64,000 bases of DNA. It comes from JAYPWI01 sp038135065 (GTDB lineage: Bacteria > Actinomycetota > Acidimicrobiia > Acidimicrobiales > Poriferisodalaceae). Shown here piece after piece: positions 50,737 to 59,063 of the stretch (position 1 is the stretch's first letter; each line of letters starts with the position of its first letter). The stretch spans positions 62,001 through 126,000 of the forward strand of contig JAYPWI010000005.1 in NCBI GenBank assembly GCA_038135065.1, given 5' to 3'. Below the pieces are notes generated by a model that saw nothing but the letters and a program-made list of their open reading frames with translations, ran no database searches and was not told the DNA's origin. A program made the position numbers and the translations under genes.

Positions 50737-51264
50737 GTGACCAGCACTTCCCCGGCCCGCAACATCGTGCTGACCGGGTTCATGGGAACGGGCAAGAGCA
50801 CCATTGGGCGCGCCCTAGCCGCCCGGCTCGGGTGGCAGTTCGTCGATACCGACGCCCTGATCGAGGCAGCACACGGCCCGATCCCCGACATCTTCGCAAC
50901 CCACGGCGAGGAACATTTCCGCGAGCTGGAACGGCAGGTAGCCAGCGACGTGGCTGGCCGCTCCGGCCACGTCGTGGCCACGGGCGGCCGCCTGATGCTC
51001 GACCCGGCCAACCAGGCAACCCTGGGCGCCGCGGGCCTGGTCGTCGCCCTCACCGCAACGGCCGAGGAGATCCACGACCGCCTCGTGAGGGACGGCACCC
51101 TCGAACATCGACCCCTGTTGGCCGGCCCCGACCCTCGTCGGGTCATCGAGACACTGCTCGAGGAACGCACCCCGCTGTACCAACAGTTCACGACGGTGGC
51201 GACAGGTGGGCGAAATCCGGAGGTGATCGCCACAGACATCGCCGCGCTGGCCGGCCTCGGCTGA
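50737..51264 (+). CDS. aroK: Shikimate kinase
   Basis: This enzyme phosphorylates shikimate with ATP in aromatic amino acid synthesis. The 175-residue protein has the P-loop LTGFMGTGKSTIGRALAARLG at residues 12-32 and FVDTDALIE (substrate aspartates) at about 35-43. EEHFRELERQV follows with the shikimate arginine, then VVATGGRLML (GG substrate loop) near 82, and EHRPLLAG of the lid near 122 with its arginine. The C-terminal RTPLYQQF has the arginine of the RxxxY pattern. Length matches AroK. It is an orphan: no aroB, aroC or aroQ adjoins. The GTG start is 33 bases after the preceding stop. Confidence 0.9.
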   Translation: MTSTSPARNIVLTGFMGTGKSTIGRALAARLGWQFVDTDALIEAAHGPIPDIFATHGEEHFRELERQVASDVAGRSGHVVATGGRLMLDPANQATLGAAGLVVALTATAEEIHDRLVRDGTLEHRPLLAGPDPRRVIETLLEERTPLYQQFTTVATGGRNPEVIATDIAALAGLG

Positions 51265-51271
51265 CCGGGGC

Positions 51272-52300
51272 TCAGCTCACCCCGACCGCAGCCCGGAACT
51301 CTGCGATCTGGGCGGTGGTTCCCAACACCACCACCACATCGCCCTCAGCCAGCACGTGACCGCCAGGAGGCAGCGGCGTGTAGGCCTGCTCGGCCCCGCG
51401 CAGGGCCAACGCAACCGGCGGCTCGGTCACCGACGTCAACAGCTCTCCCAGCTGGCGACCGTGGTGGGCCGACGCCACCGCCACCTCGGAGATATGCACG
51501 TCATGGGAATCGTCGTGCAACACCTCGTCGAGGAACTCGGCCACCGTGGGGTGCAGGGCAACCGCTGCCATGCGGGAGCCGCCGATCTGATGGGGGTTCA
51601 CCACCCGGTCGGCTCCAGCCTGGAAGAACTTGGGTTCGCTCTCCTGGCTGTTGGTGCGAGCAACGATGTACAGGTTCGGGTTGAGGGCTCGCGCGGAAAG
51701 GGTCACGTACACGTTGGCCGCGTCGGAATCCAGGGCCGTCACGAGGGTTGCGGCCCGCTCGATGCCGGCCCGGACCAAGGTCGTGTCGTCGGTGGCGTCA
51801 CCCTCGATCACCACCACCCCTGGTTCGAGGTCCAACCCGTGACCGTGATCGATCACCACCAGATCGGCGCCGTGACGGCGGGCGTAGAGGGCAATCGACT
51901 GCCCGACCCGACCAGCCCCGGCGATGACGATGTGACCGGAGAGCTTCTCGATCATCCGTTGTTCCTTCCTGAGGCGAAACCCGTCGTTCAGGGCGCCCTC
52001 CACGATTGCTTCGGCCGCCACCCCCAGGGTGTACAACGCCCCGCTGACCCCCACGAACACCACACCGAGGGTGAACAACCGATACGCAGTTCCCACCCCT
52101 CCCGGCGGTTCGATCTCGGCGAACCCGACGGTGGTGACCGTGATCGCCGTCTGGTAGAGGGCATCGAACCAATCCAAGCCGAATAACCGGTACCCGCTCG
52201 TCCCCAAGGCCAGGATCACGGCGAGCGCGACGAGCGCCGCTCGGGCCCGCTTCCACGGGTCGAACGGGAGAGCTGAGCGCCACCGGGGCCGGATCTTCAC
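51272..52300 (-). CDS. Two-helix potassium channel with RCK (TrkA-N and TrkA-C) domains
   Basis: The 342-residue protein is MthK-like. Membrane helix 1 is ALVALAVILALGTSGYRLF, followed by the pore loop WFDALYQTAITVTTVGFAEIEPP and helix 2 YRLFTLGVVFVGVSGALYTL. Then comes a Rossmann RCK domain (GHIVIAGAGRVGQSIALYARRHGADLVVIDHG) and a TrkA-C domain to the end. The selectivity filter reads TVGFAE in place of the common TVGYGD. Gating by ligand binding to the RCK ring is inferred. The GTG at 52300 was chosen since the reading upstream of it overlaps the divergent CoA-transferase promoter region. Confidence 0.9.
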   Translation of the reverse strand: MKIRPRWRSALPFDPWKRARAALVALAVILALGTSGYRLFGLDWFDALYQTAITVTTVGFAEIEPPGGVGTAYRLFTLGVVFVGVSGALYTLGVAAEAIVEGALNDGFRLRKEQRMIEKLSGHIVIAGAGRVGQSIALYARRHGADLVVIDHGHGLDLEPGVVVIEGDATDDTTLVRAGIERAATLVTALDSDAANVYVTLSARALNPNLYIVARTNSQESEPKFFQAGADRVVNPHQIGGSRMAAVALHPTVAEFLDEVLHDDSHDVHISEVAVASAHHGRQLGELLTSVTEPPVALALRGAEQAYTPLPPGGHVLAEGDVVVVLGTTAQIAEFRAAVGVS

Positions 52301-52373
52301 TCCCTCATTGTGCACCGTCGAAACCACCTCCAGGTGTGGGCTACCTTTTGCCCATCGACATTGGGGGGTCACC

Positions 52374-54806
52374 GTGCTGTCGTCGTATCGCGTTCTCGAT
52401 CTCACCGACGAGCGGGGCAACCTCGCCGGGTTCATGCTCGCCCAGATGGGCGCCGAGGTCATCCTGATCGAGCCCCCTGGGGGCACCTCGACCCGCCGCC
52501 TGCCCCCTTTCGCCGACGACACGGAGAGCGACGAGTCGTCCCTGCACCACTGGGCCTACAACCGGGGCAAGCGAAGCGTCGTGATCGACCTGGGCACGGC
52601 CGAGGGTCAGCAGCAGTTGCGCGAGCTCGCTACCGGGGCCGACATCCTCATCGAGAACTTCGCCCCCGGCCACCTCGATGCCCTGGGGTGCGGCTATGAA
52701 CAGCTCAGCGACCTCAACCCCGCCCTCGTCCACGTGGCGATCACCCCCTTCGGCAGCTCGGGCCCAAAGGCCGATTGGGCGGCCACCGACCTCACCCTGC
52801 AGGCCGCCGCGGGCAACATGGCCCTCACCGGGGATCCCGACCGGGCCCCCTTGCGGGCGGGGGGCACGCTGGCCCAGGCGTGGCACAACGCAGCCTCCGA
52901 AGCAGTGGGGGCCGCCCTGTTGGCCCTGTTCGAACGCCAGACCACCTCGGGACTCGGCCAGCACGTCGACGTGTCGGCCCAGACCTCGATGAACCAGTGC
53001 ACCCAGTCGATGTCACTGGCCGCCGAGCTCGGCGCGCCGATCCCCACCCGTTCGGGAGCCGGCGCCTTCCTCGGTGAGTTGAAGGTGCAGCTCATGTGGC
53101 CCTGCAAAGACGGGTACGCCTCGGTCAGCTTCCTGTTCGGCGATGCCTTCGCCCGATTCACCCAGAACCTCATGGACTGGGTCTGCGAGGAAGGTTTCGT
53201 CGACGAAGCCACCCGGGACAAGGACTGGTGGACCTACCCCTTCATGCTCCTCGACGGCCGCGAGCCGGTCGAAGAGTACGAGCGGGTGAAAGAAGAACTC
53301 GGTCACTTCTTCGCCACCAAAACCAAGGCCGAACTGCTCGACGCGGCCCTCACCCGCCGCTTGCTCATCACCCCGGTGACCACCACCGAGGAGGTCGTCA
53401 CCTCACCCCAGTTGGCCGAGCGGGGCTACTGGCAGCAGATCGACCACGGCGACCGGGTGGTCACCTACCCCGGCGACTTCGCCCGCTTCGGAGCATCGCC
53501 CCTGGTGACCCCGGGCCCCGCCCCCACCATCGGCCAGCACACGGCAGAGGTGTTGGCCGAGCCGGCTCGCACCCCGACGGTGACGGTAAGCGAACCGACC
53601 ATCTCCACGGCCCGACCACTCGAGGGCGTCAAGATCCTCGACCTCATGTGGGCCATGGCCGGACCGGCCGCATCACGGGTGCTGGCCGACCACGGCGCCC
53701 AGATCGTGCGGGTGGAATCCGAGCACCGGATCGACGCGGTCCGCACCCTGGCCCCCTTCCCCGGAGGGGAAGCCGACACCGACTCGTCGGGCATCTACAA
53801 CAACATGAACGCCGGAAAGTTGGGCTTGTCCCTCGACATGCGCAAACCGGAAGCCATCGAAGTGCTGTGGGACCTCATCGACTGGGCCGACGTGGTCATG
53901 GAGTCGTTCTCCCCCAAGGTCATGGCCGCCGGGGGGATCAGCTACGAGGACATCGGCAAGCGCCGCCCCGACATCATCATGACCTCGAGCTGTCTCATGG
54001 GCCAGACCGGTCCCCTGCGCCTGCTGGCCGGGTTCGGCACCATGGCTGCGGCGATCTCCGGGTTCTTCTATCCCGTCGGGTGGGCCGATCGAAACCCCAC
54101 CGGGCCCTACAGCGCGTACACCGACTACACCTCACCCCGCTGGCTGGTCGCATCGATCATGGGGGCCCTCGAACACAAGCGGGCCACCGGTCAGGGCCAG
54201 TACGTCGATCTGTCACAGGCCGAATCTGCTCTGCATCTGATGGCCCCGGCCCTCCTCGAGTACACGGTCAACGGGCGGATCTGGGAACGGGCCGGGAACC
54301 GGGACCTGGTCATGGCCCCCCACGGGGTGTACCGGACCGAGGGCCCTGACAGCTGGATCGCGGTCGCCTGCGAACACGACACCGCCTGGGCCAGCCTGGC
54401 CGAGGTGATCGGGGCAGGCGAGCTCGCATCGCTCACCGCGACCGAACGCCACGCCCGCCACGACGAGCTCGACGACCTCATCACCGCGTACACCAGCACC
54501 TGCGACGGCACCGTGCTGATGGAGCGCCTGCAGGCAGGCGGGGTGGCCGCCCACATCGTGCAGAACGGCCCAGAGCTGAGCGCCGATCCGCAACTCGCCC
54601 ACCGGGGGCACTTCACCCGGGCTCCCCACGCCAAGCAGGGCGAGATGGTGGTCGACTCACCCCGCTTCACCCTGTCCCGCACCCCGGGTCGGGTCGACCG
54701 GGCTGGGCCCACCTTCGGCGAACACACCTTCGAGATCCTCACCGACATGCTCGGCTACGACGGCGACCGCATCGCCGAGCTGGCAGTGGCCGAACTCCTG
54801 GAGTAG
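52374..54806 (+). CDS. Double-domain class III CoA-transferase (CaiB/BaiF family), second copy
   Basis: The 810-residue protein has the same tandem architecture as the gene at 36692. The first domain (about 1-395) opens with YRVLDLTDERGNLAGFMLAQMGAEVILIEPP and has the catalytic-aspartate block GLGQHVDVSAQTSM near residue 198. The second (about 415-800) opens with VKILDLMWAMAGPAASRVLADHGAQIVRVESE and has GQGQYVDLSQAESALHL near 606. Both halves thus keep the aspartate, unlike the other copy. It transfers CoA between carboxylic acids. GTG at 52374 has a GGGGGG stretch upstream and a TACCTT box at about 52341. Convergent dehydrogenase, MaoC and hydratase genes follow. Confidence 0.92.
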   Translation: MLSSYRVLDLTDERGNLAGFMLAQMGAEVILIEPPGGTSTRRLPPFADDTESDESSLHHWAYNRGKRSVVIDLGTAEGQQQLRELATGADILIENFAPGHLDALGCGYEQLSDLNPALVHVAITPFGSSGPKADWAATDLTLQAAAGNMALTGDPDRAPLRAGGTLAQAWHNAASEAVGAALLALFERQTTSGLGQHVDVSAQTSMNQCTQSMSLAAELGAPIPTRSGAGAFLGELKVQLMWPCKDGYASVSFLFGDAFARFTQNLMDWVCEEGFVDEATRDKDWWTYPFMLLDGREPVEEYERVKEELGHFFATKTKAELLDAALTRRLLITPVTTTEEVVTSPQLAERGYWQQIDHGDRVVTYPGDFARFGASPLVTPGPAPTIGQHTAEVLAEPARTPTVTVSEPTISTARPLEGVKILDLMWAMAGPAASRVLADHGAQIVRVESEHRIDAVRTLAPFPGGEADTDSSGIYNNMNAGKLGLSLDMRKPEAIEVLWDLIDWADVVMESFSPKVMAAGGISYEDIGKRRPDIIMTSSCLMGQTGPLRLLAGFGTMAAAISGFFYPVGWADRNPTGPYSAYTDYTSPRWLVASIMGALEHKRATGQGQYVDLSQAESALHLMAPALLEYTVNGRIWERAGNRDLVMAPHGVYRTEGPDSWIAVACEHDTAWASLAEVIGAGELASLTATERHARHDELDDLITAYTSTCDGTVLMERLQAGGVAAHIVQNGPELSADPQLAHRGHFTRAPHAKQGEMVVDSPRFTLSRTPGRVDRAGPTFGEHTFEILTDMLGYDGDRIAELAVAELLE

Positions 54807-54817
54807 CCGCAGCCCGC

Positions 54818-55969
54818 TCAGCGGTGGCTGGCGAACTCCCGCCCGAAGGTCTCCCGGGCGATGATCGACTTCATGATCTCGGGGGTTCCGTCCCCGATCT
54901 CGAGACCCATCACGTCCTTCATGCGCAGCTCGTGGTGCATGTCCGTGGAATAGCCGGGCCACCCGAACATGCGGATCACGGCGTGGATGGCCTCGGCCGC
55001 GTACTTCGGACCCAACCACTTGGCCATCGAGGCCTGGGTCGAGTGGGGCAGTCCTGCTTCAGCCAGCTCCAGGGTCTCCCGCGCCAGCAGGCGGGCCGCG
55101 TGCAGATGACTGAGATGTTCGGCCACCTGAAAGGCGATCCCCTCGTGGCGGGCCAAGGGCTTGCCGAAGGTCTCCCGCTGCTTGGCGTACTCAACGAACT
55201 CGTCGACCGACTGCAGGGCCGCTCCGATACAGGCATGGGCGATGACGGCCCGGTTGTAGTCGAAGCCCTGCATGGCCAGCACGAACCCGGTGCCCTCCTC
55301 CCCGATCTGGTGATGGGCGGGAATCCGCACATCGTCGAAATGCAACGAACCGCGGGCCGTGTGGGCCGAACCCGCCGAGTGGTACACCTGCCGCTCCACC
55401 CCTGGGAGGTCCAGCGGCACCAGGAAGCAGGTGATCCCCCGGGCGCCCGGGCCGCCCGACCGGGCGAACACGGTCACCGCGTCGGCATAGCCCGCGAAGG
55501 TGATCGACGACTTCTCACCGCTGATCACCCAGTCCGAACCGTCACGGACTGCCCGGGTGGTAAGGCTCGCCGCGTCCGAGCCGACCCCGGGTTCGGTCAG
55601 CGCGAATCCGATGGTCACCTCCCCAGCGGCCAGCGGGGGCAGCCACTGGGCCTTCAGGTCGTGGTCGCCGTGTTTGATCAACTCGGCTGCCAAGCCGGCC
55701 AACTGCGGAAAGTAGTTGGCGTTGAAGTCACCCCGGCTGAGCTCCTCCACGGCCAGGCCCAACTGGGGGAAGGTGCCCGGGGTGCCCCCGTACTCCTCGG
55801 GGATGCGCAGACCCAGGACGCCCAATGACCCCAACTCGGGGATCCGGTCCGTCGGGTACGGCTCGGTGCGCCACCGCTGGTAGTCGGGCATGAGACGGTC
55901 GAGGGCGTAGGAGCGCAGGGTCGACGCAAACAGCTCGTCATCGGCGGAGCGCAGTTGGTGCATGGTCAC
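54818..55969 (-). CDS. Acyl-CoA dehydrogenase
   Basis: The 383-residue FAD enzyme shows VLGLRIPEEYGGTPGTFPQLGLAVEELSRGDFNANYFPQ near residues 51-89. TIGFALTEPGVGSDAASLTTRAV near 119, GEKSSITFAGYADAVTVFARSG near 150 and AAEAIHAVIRMFGWPGYSTDMHHELRMKDVMGLEIGDGTPEIM (about 325-368) follow. Where short-chain enzymes have the catalytic glutamate in EGT, this one has DGT, so an aspartate stands at that position. RMFGWPGYS replaces the common QxxGGxGY. It belongs to a leftward operon with the MaoC and enoyl-CoA hydratase genes. Confidence 0.92.
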   Translation of the reverse strand: MTMHQLRSADDELFASTLRSYALDRLMPDYQRWRTEPYPTDRIPELGSLGVLGLRIPEEYGGTPGTFPQLGLAVEELSRGDFNANYFPQLAGLAAELIKHGDHDLKAQWLPPLAAGEVTIGFALTEPGVGSDAASLTTRAVRDGSDWVISGEKSSITFAGYADAVTVFARSGGPGARGITCFLVPLDLPGVERQVYHSAGSAHTARGSLHFDDVRIPAHHQIGEEGTGFVLAMQGFDYNRAVIAHACIGAALQSVDEFVEYAKQRETFGKPLARHEGIAFQVAEHLSHLHAARLLARETLELAEAGLPHSTQASMAKWLGPKYAAEAIHAVIRMFGWPGYSTDMHHELRMKDVMGLEIGDGTPEIMKSIIARETFGREFASHR

Positions 55970-55980
55970 CGGACCGCCCC

Positions 55981-56478
55981 TCAGTCAGCGCCGGCGGCGT
56001 GTTCGGTCAGGATCATCCGCGAGGGGGTGTAGATCATCACCAGGTCGCCCCGGTCGTTGTACACGTCGTTGCGGGTGGTGACGATCCCCCGGTCCCCCCG
56101 GGATGTCATCCGGGCCGCAGTGACTTCCACGATCACCTGCAGGGTGTCACCCACGAAGGTCGGGCCCTTCACCTGCACCTCGGCCCCGAGGTATGCCACC
56201 CCGGTTCCCCAGATACTGCCCCCGCTGATGACCAACCCCTCGGCGAGGGACATGACCAGCGACCCGGGGACCAGCCGGCCTGCATAGCCCGCCCGCTCCG
56301 CTGCTTGATGATCGAGGAACAGTCCCTCGGTGAAACCGAACTGGGTTGCGTAGATCATCAGGTCGGCCTCGGTGACGGTGCGCCGACTGGTGCTCCACCG
56401 CTTCCCGACAGGGAGTTCGCCGAACACCCAACCCCGATGGGGTCGGGGTGGCATATCGGGCACGGGTCCGTCGTTCAT
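55981..56478 (-). CDS. MaoC-family (hot-dog fold) dehydratase
   Basis: The 165-residue protein has the R-hydratase core. RRTVTEADLMIYATQFGFTEGLFLDHQAAERAGYAGRLVPGSLVMSLAEGLV (about residues 31-83) is followed by LGAEVQVKGPTFVGDTLQVIVEV (about 96-118). The usual DxNPxH active-site motif is loosened here to FTEGLFLDHQ, so the His/Asp pair is only partly recognisable. It hydrates an enoyl-CoA or acts on a related thioester. The ATG start overlaps the enoyl-CoA hydratase stop (ATGA), and the dehydrogenase follows 12 bases later. Confidence 0.87.
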   Translation of the reverse strand: MNDGPVPDMPPRPHRGWVFGELPVGKRWSTSRRTVTEADLMIYATQFGFTEGLFLDHQAAERAGYAGRLVPGSLVMSLAEGLVISGGSIWGTGVAYLGAEVQVKGPTFVGDTLQVIVEVTAARMTSRGDRGIVTTRNDVYNDRGDLVMIYTPSRMILTEHAAGAD

Positions 56479-57245
56479 CGTGATGCTCCGTTCTGACCGA
56501 AATGCGGCCGTCGTTTTTCCAAGAAGGCGGCCAGGCCCTCCCGACCGTCGGCGCTGTCGAACAGACCGCTGACCGCATCGAGTTCGATGGCCATCCCCGC
56601 GGCGGGGTCGCCGTCGGCTGCGTCGATGCACCGCACGATCTCCCGGTAGGCCGTCGTCGGGCCCTGGGCCAGTTCGTGTGCCCACTCCTCGGCTTCCCCC
56701 AGCGGGTCGTCGGCCAACCGGTCGGCCAGCCCGGCCTCCACTGCCTCATCGGGGGTGAGGGAGCGCCCGGTCAGGGTCATCTCCAGCGCGGTCGTGCGTC
56801 CCACCAGGCGGGGAAGGCGTTGGGTGCCCCCGGCCCCGGGCAGCAGGCCCAGCTTGACCTCCGGCACACCGAGACGGGCCCGGGGGCCGACCACCCGAAG
56901 AGAACAGGCCATGGCCAACTCGAGACCGCCCCCGAGGGCATGACCGTCGATGGCTGCGATGCTCAGCAGCGGGCTCGACGCCAGATGTTCGATAGTGGCC
57001 CTGACCCCACCCAGGTACGAACGGAACACCGCCAGGTCGCCTTGCTCCATCAACTTGATATCGGCACCAGCCACGAAGAACCCGTCGACCACCGAACTGA
57101 TGACCACCACCCCGGCTCCCTCGGCCTCGGCCCGGTCGATGGCCTGATCGAGGTCTGCCACCAACTGGGCGCTCAGGGCGTTGGCCGGAGGCCCGTCGAG
57201 ACCCAACACCGCGACCCCACCGACCTGCTCGTAGTGCACTGCCAT
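56475..57245 (-). CDS. Enoyl-CoA hydratase
   Basis: The 256-residue protein is a standard crotonase. NALSAQLVADLDQAIDRAE is near residue 23 and VDGFFVAGADIKLM near 53. LLSIAAIDGHALGGGLELAMACSLRV near 93 carries the oxyanion glycine and first catalytic glutamate, and RLGVPEVKLGLLPGAGGTQRLPRLVG near 124 the second glutamate. It hydrates a trans-2-enoyl-CoA. The ATG at 57245 lies seven bases after a TAGCCT box, giving a leaderless start for the hydratase-MaoC-dehydrogenase operon. Confidence 0.94.
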   Translation of the reverse strand: MAVHYEQVGGVAVLGLDGPPANALSAQLVADLDQAIDRAEAEGAGVVVISSVVDGFFVAGADIKLMEQGDLAVFRSYLGGVRATIEHLASSPLLSIAAIDGHALGGGLELAMACSLRVVGPRARLGVPEVKLGLLPGAGGTQRLPRLVGRTTALEMTLTGRSLTPDEAVEAGLADRLADDPLGEAEEWAHELAQGPTTAYREIVRCIDAADGDPAAGMAIELDAVSGLFDSADGREGLAAFLEKRRPHFGQNGASR

Positions 57246-57252
57246 GTCGGGC

Positions 57253-57258
57253 AGGCTA
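57253..57258 (-). promoter_or_regulatory. Leaderless -10 box TAGCCT for the enoyl-CoA hydratase operon
   Basis: On the minus strand TAGCCT is seven bases from the ATG at 57245; no Shine-Dalgarno sequence intervenes. Confidence 0.5.
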
Positions 57259-57288
57259 GGTGAGGGGCCGAGGCCGAGCGAGGCGAGA

Positions 57289-57801
57289 TCAGACCCGGCG
57301 ATGGACGTCGACCCGTCCCGGGTGCCACGTGGCGATCTCCAGATGATCGCCGCTCGACCCGATCCGGGTAGCCACCACCTCGCTGGGAGAGACCCGGAAG
57401 AGCAGGAAGTCCGACGAGGGGTCCACATCGACCCGAGCAGCCGCCGCGAAGACAGCTCGTTCGGCGGGGTCATGGACCGGGGTGACCACCCCGGCGACCT
57501 TCGCGTCACCCGCCCAGGCGGTGGGGTCGTCGTCGGGCGGATCGGGTGATGCACTGTGGAGGGCGATCCGCCCGTCGCGCTCCAGGTCAGCGGCCTTGCG
57601 GCTGCCCGGCATGCATCCCACGTAGACCTCATCGCCGGTGAAGGTGACCTCGACCCCGCTGATCCGGGGGCCGCCGTCGAGCCGCAGGGTGGCCATCGTT
57701 GCATGATGGGCTGCCTCGAAGGCGGCCCTCGTTCGGGCTGCGAGGTCAGGGGCCTCGGCCGCCACGGTGGCCCAGCGAGCGATCGCCGATGTAGGGCTCA
57801 C
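57289..57801 (-). CDS. Pyridoxamine 5'-phosphate oxidase-fold flavin/F420-binding protein
   Basis: The 170-residue split-barrel protein shows HATMATLRLDGGPRISGVEVTFTGDEVYVGCMPGSRKAADLERDGRIALH (about residues 33-82), the family's core strand-helix-strand unit, and later DPAERAVFAAAAR and FLLFRVSPSEVVATRI. Members bind FMN or F420, reducing small molecules, biliverdin or haem products. The GTG start overlaps the preceding flavin gene (GTGA), so both are one operon and it could act as its flavin-handling partner. That link is inference only. Confidence 0.85.
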   Translation of the reverse strand: MSPTSAIARWATVAAEAPDLAARTRAAFEAAHHATMATLRLDGGPRISGVEVTFTGDEVYVGCMPGSRKAADLERDGRIALHSASPDPPDDDPTAWAGDAKVAGVVTPVHDPAERAVFAAAARVDVDPSSDFLLFRVSPSEVVATRIGSSGDHLEIATWHPGRVDVHRRV

Positions 57802-58987
57802 GCCATCGATGGGCCGTCAGCCGACCCGAGCAGCATCTGGCCGTGCTGTTCGTAGGACGAATCGTTCACCACGAAGTGCGACTGCACGGCGTACACGTCC
57901 CGTAGGTACTGCTGGATGGGGGCAACGCGGTACACGGCGCTGCCCCCGCAGTGGCGGAAGGCGGCGCCGACGATCTGCACCGCCTCGTCGGTGCACAGGG
58001 TGCCCAGGGCCCGGGCCTCGGCCACCAACGGACCGGGCGGTGGGCCCTGCTCGCTGGCCTCGAACAGTTGCTCGAGCACCTCATCACACAGCAGGCGCAG
58101 GGCCCGCAGCCGCAGGTTGCCCTCCGACACGAGGCGCTGGACNNNNNNNNNNCGGCCCGATCCCCGATCGAAGTGCCCCCGCCGTAGCCCCGTTTGTTGG
58201 CAGCCAGATGCTGCAGTTCCTCGAGGGCCATCCCGGCCAGGGCCAGGGCGAAGATCATGTGCTCGTTGACCACGTAGCCGGGCATACCCATGCGGTACAG
58301 GGCCCCGCCCCGCTGTTGGACGGGGTTCATCGAATCGATGGTGAGGTGCTCGGGCACGACCACCTCCTCGAGGCTGTAGTCGCAGCTCCCCGTGCCCTCC
58401 ATGCCCATCACGTGCCAGTTGTCGTGGATGGTCACGTCGGCAATGGGGACCGACGCCCCCACCATTCCCCCACCCTCGACGGGGGCCATCACCCGGGCGA
58501 AGTCGGCGTGGCGCACCCCGCTACCCCACGCCCAGCGGCCGGTGATCCGGTACCCCCCGTCGACCCGCTCGGCCCGGCCGTCCGGTTTGAGTGAACCTGC
58601 TCCGATCGGGCAGCGGCCTCCTGCGAACAGGGTGTTGACCCCGTCGTCGGACAACAGGGCGGCAGAGCTGCCCGTGACCGCGGCCCCGATGAACATCGAC
58701 CATCCCGCAGCTGGGTCGATGCGGGTCACTGCGTCGATCACGTCCATCTGATCGACGGGATGGGCTTCTGCGCCACCGACGGCGCGTGGGCTCTTGAAGG
58801 CGAACAGCCCCGCAGACCGCAGGGCCTCCACCACCGCGGGGGCCAGGGTGCCGCCCCGGCTGGTCTCGTCCCGGTGCGCTTCGATGACCGGTCGCACCGC
58901 CTCGACGGCGTCGAGCAACGCGGCGCGTGTCGCGGCCCGATCGCCTCCCATCGGGGGTTGTGCCCCCAGCCCGTAGCTGTGACCCAT
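57798..58987 (-). CDS. Acyl-CoA dehydrogenase-fold flavin protein (HsaA/DszC-like), interrupted by scaffold gap
   Basis: One gene is read on both sides of the gap at 58143-58152, in different frames (true gap length is 2 modulo 3). The N-part has LRSAGLFAFKSPRAVGGAEAHPVDQMDVIDAVTRIDPAAGWSMFIGAAVTG near residues 54-104, VDGGYRITGRWAWGSGVRHADF near 142-163 and GTGSCDYSLEEVVVPE near 196. The C-part has ALGTLCTDEAVQIVGAAFRHCGGSAVYRVAPIQQYLRDVYAVQSHFVVNDSSYEQHG. GWSMFIG, GRWAWGSG and the QxxLRDxxAxxxH segment are of the flavin monooxygenase branch rather than true dehydrogenases. Size is about 400 residues. TACCGT is six bases before the ATG at 58987. Confidence 0.87.
58143..58152. other. Assembly gap of 10 N inside the flavin monooxygenase-like gene
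   Basis: Ten unknown bases separate two parts of one gene that are out of phase with each other, so the length is a placeholder. Confidence 0.98.
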
Positions 58988-58993
58988 GCCAGC

Positions 58994-58999
58994 ACGGTA
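58994..58999 (-). promoter_or_regulatory. Leaderless -10 box TACCGT for the flavin protein operon
   Basis: On the minus strand TACCGT is six bases from the ATG at 58987. Confidence 0.5.
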
Positions 59000-59063
59000 G
59001 CCCCACAACGGCTACGGGCCAGGATCGCGATCGCCCTCTGGTTCGAGGTGATAGGAAGCAGCC

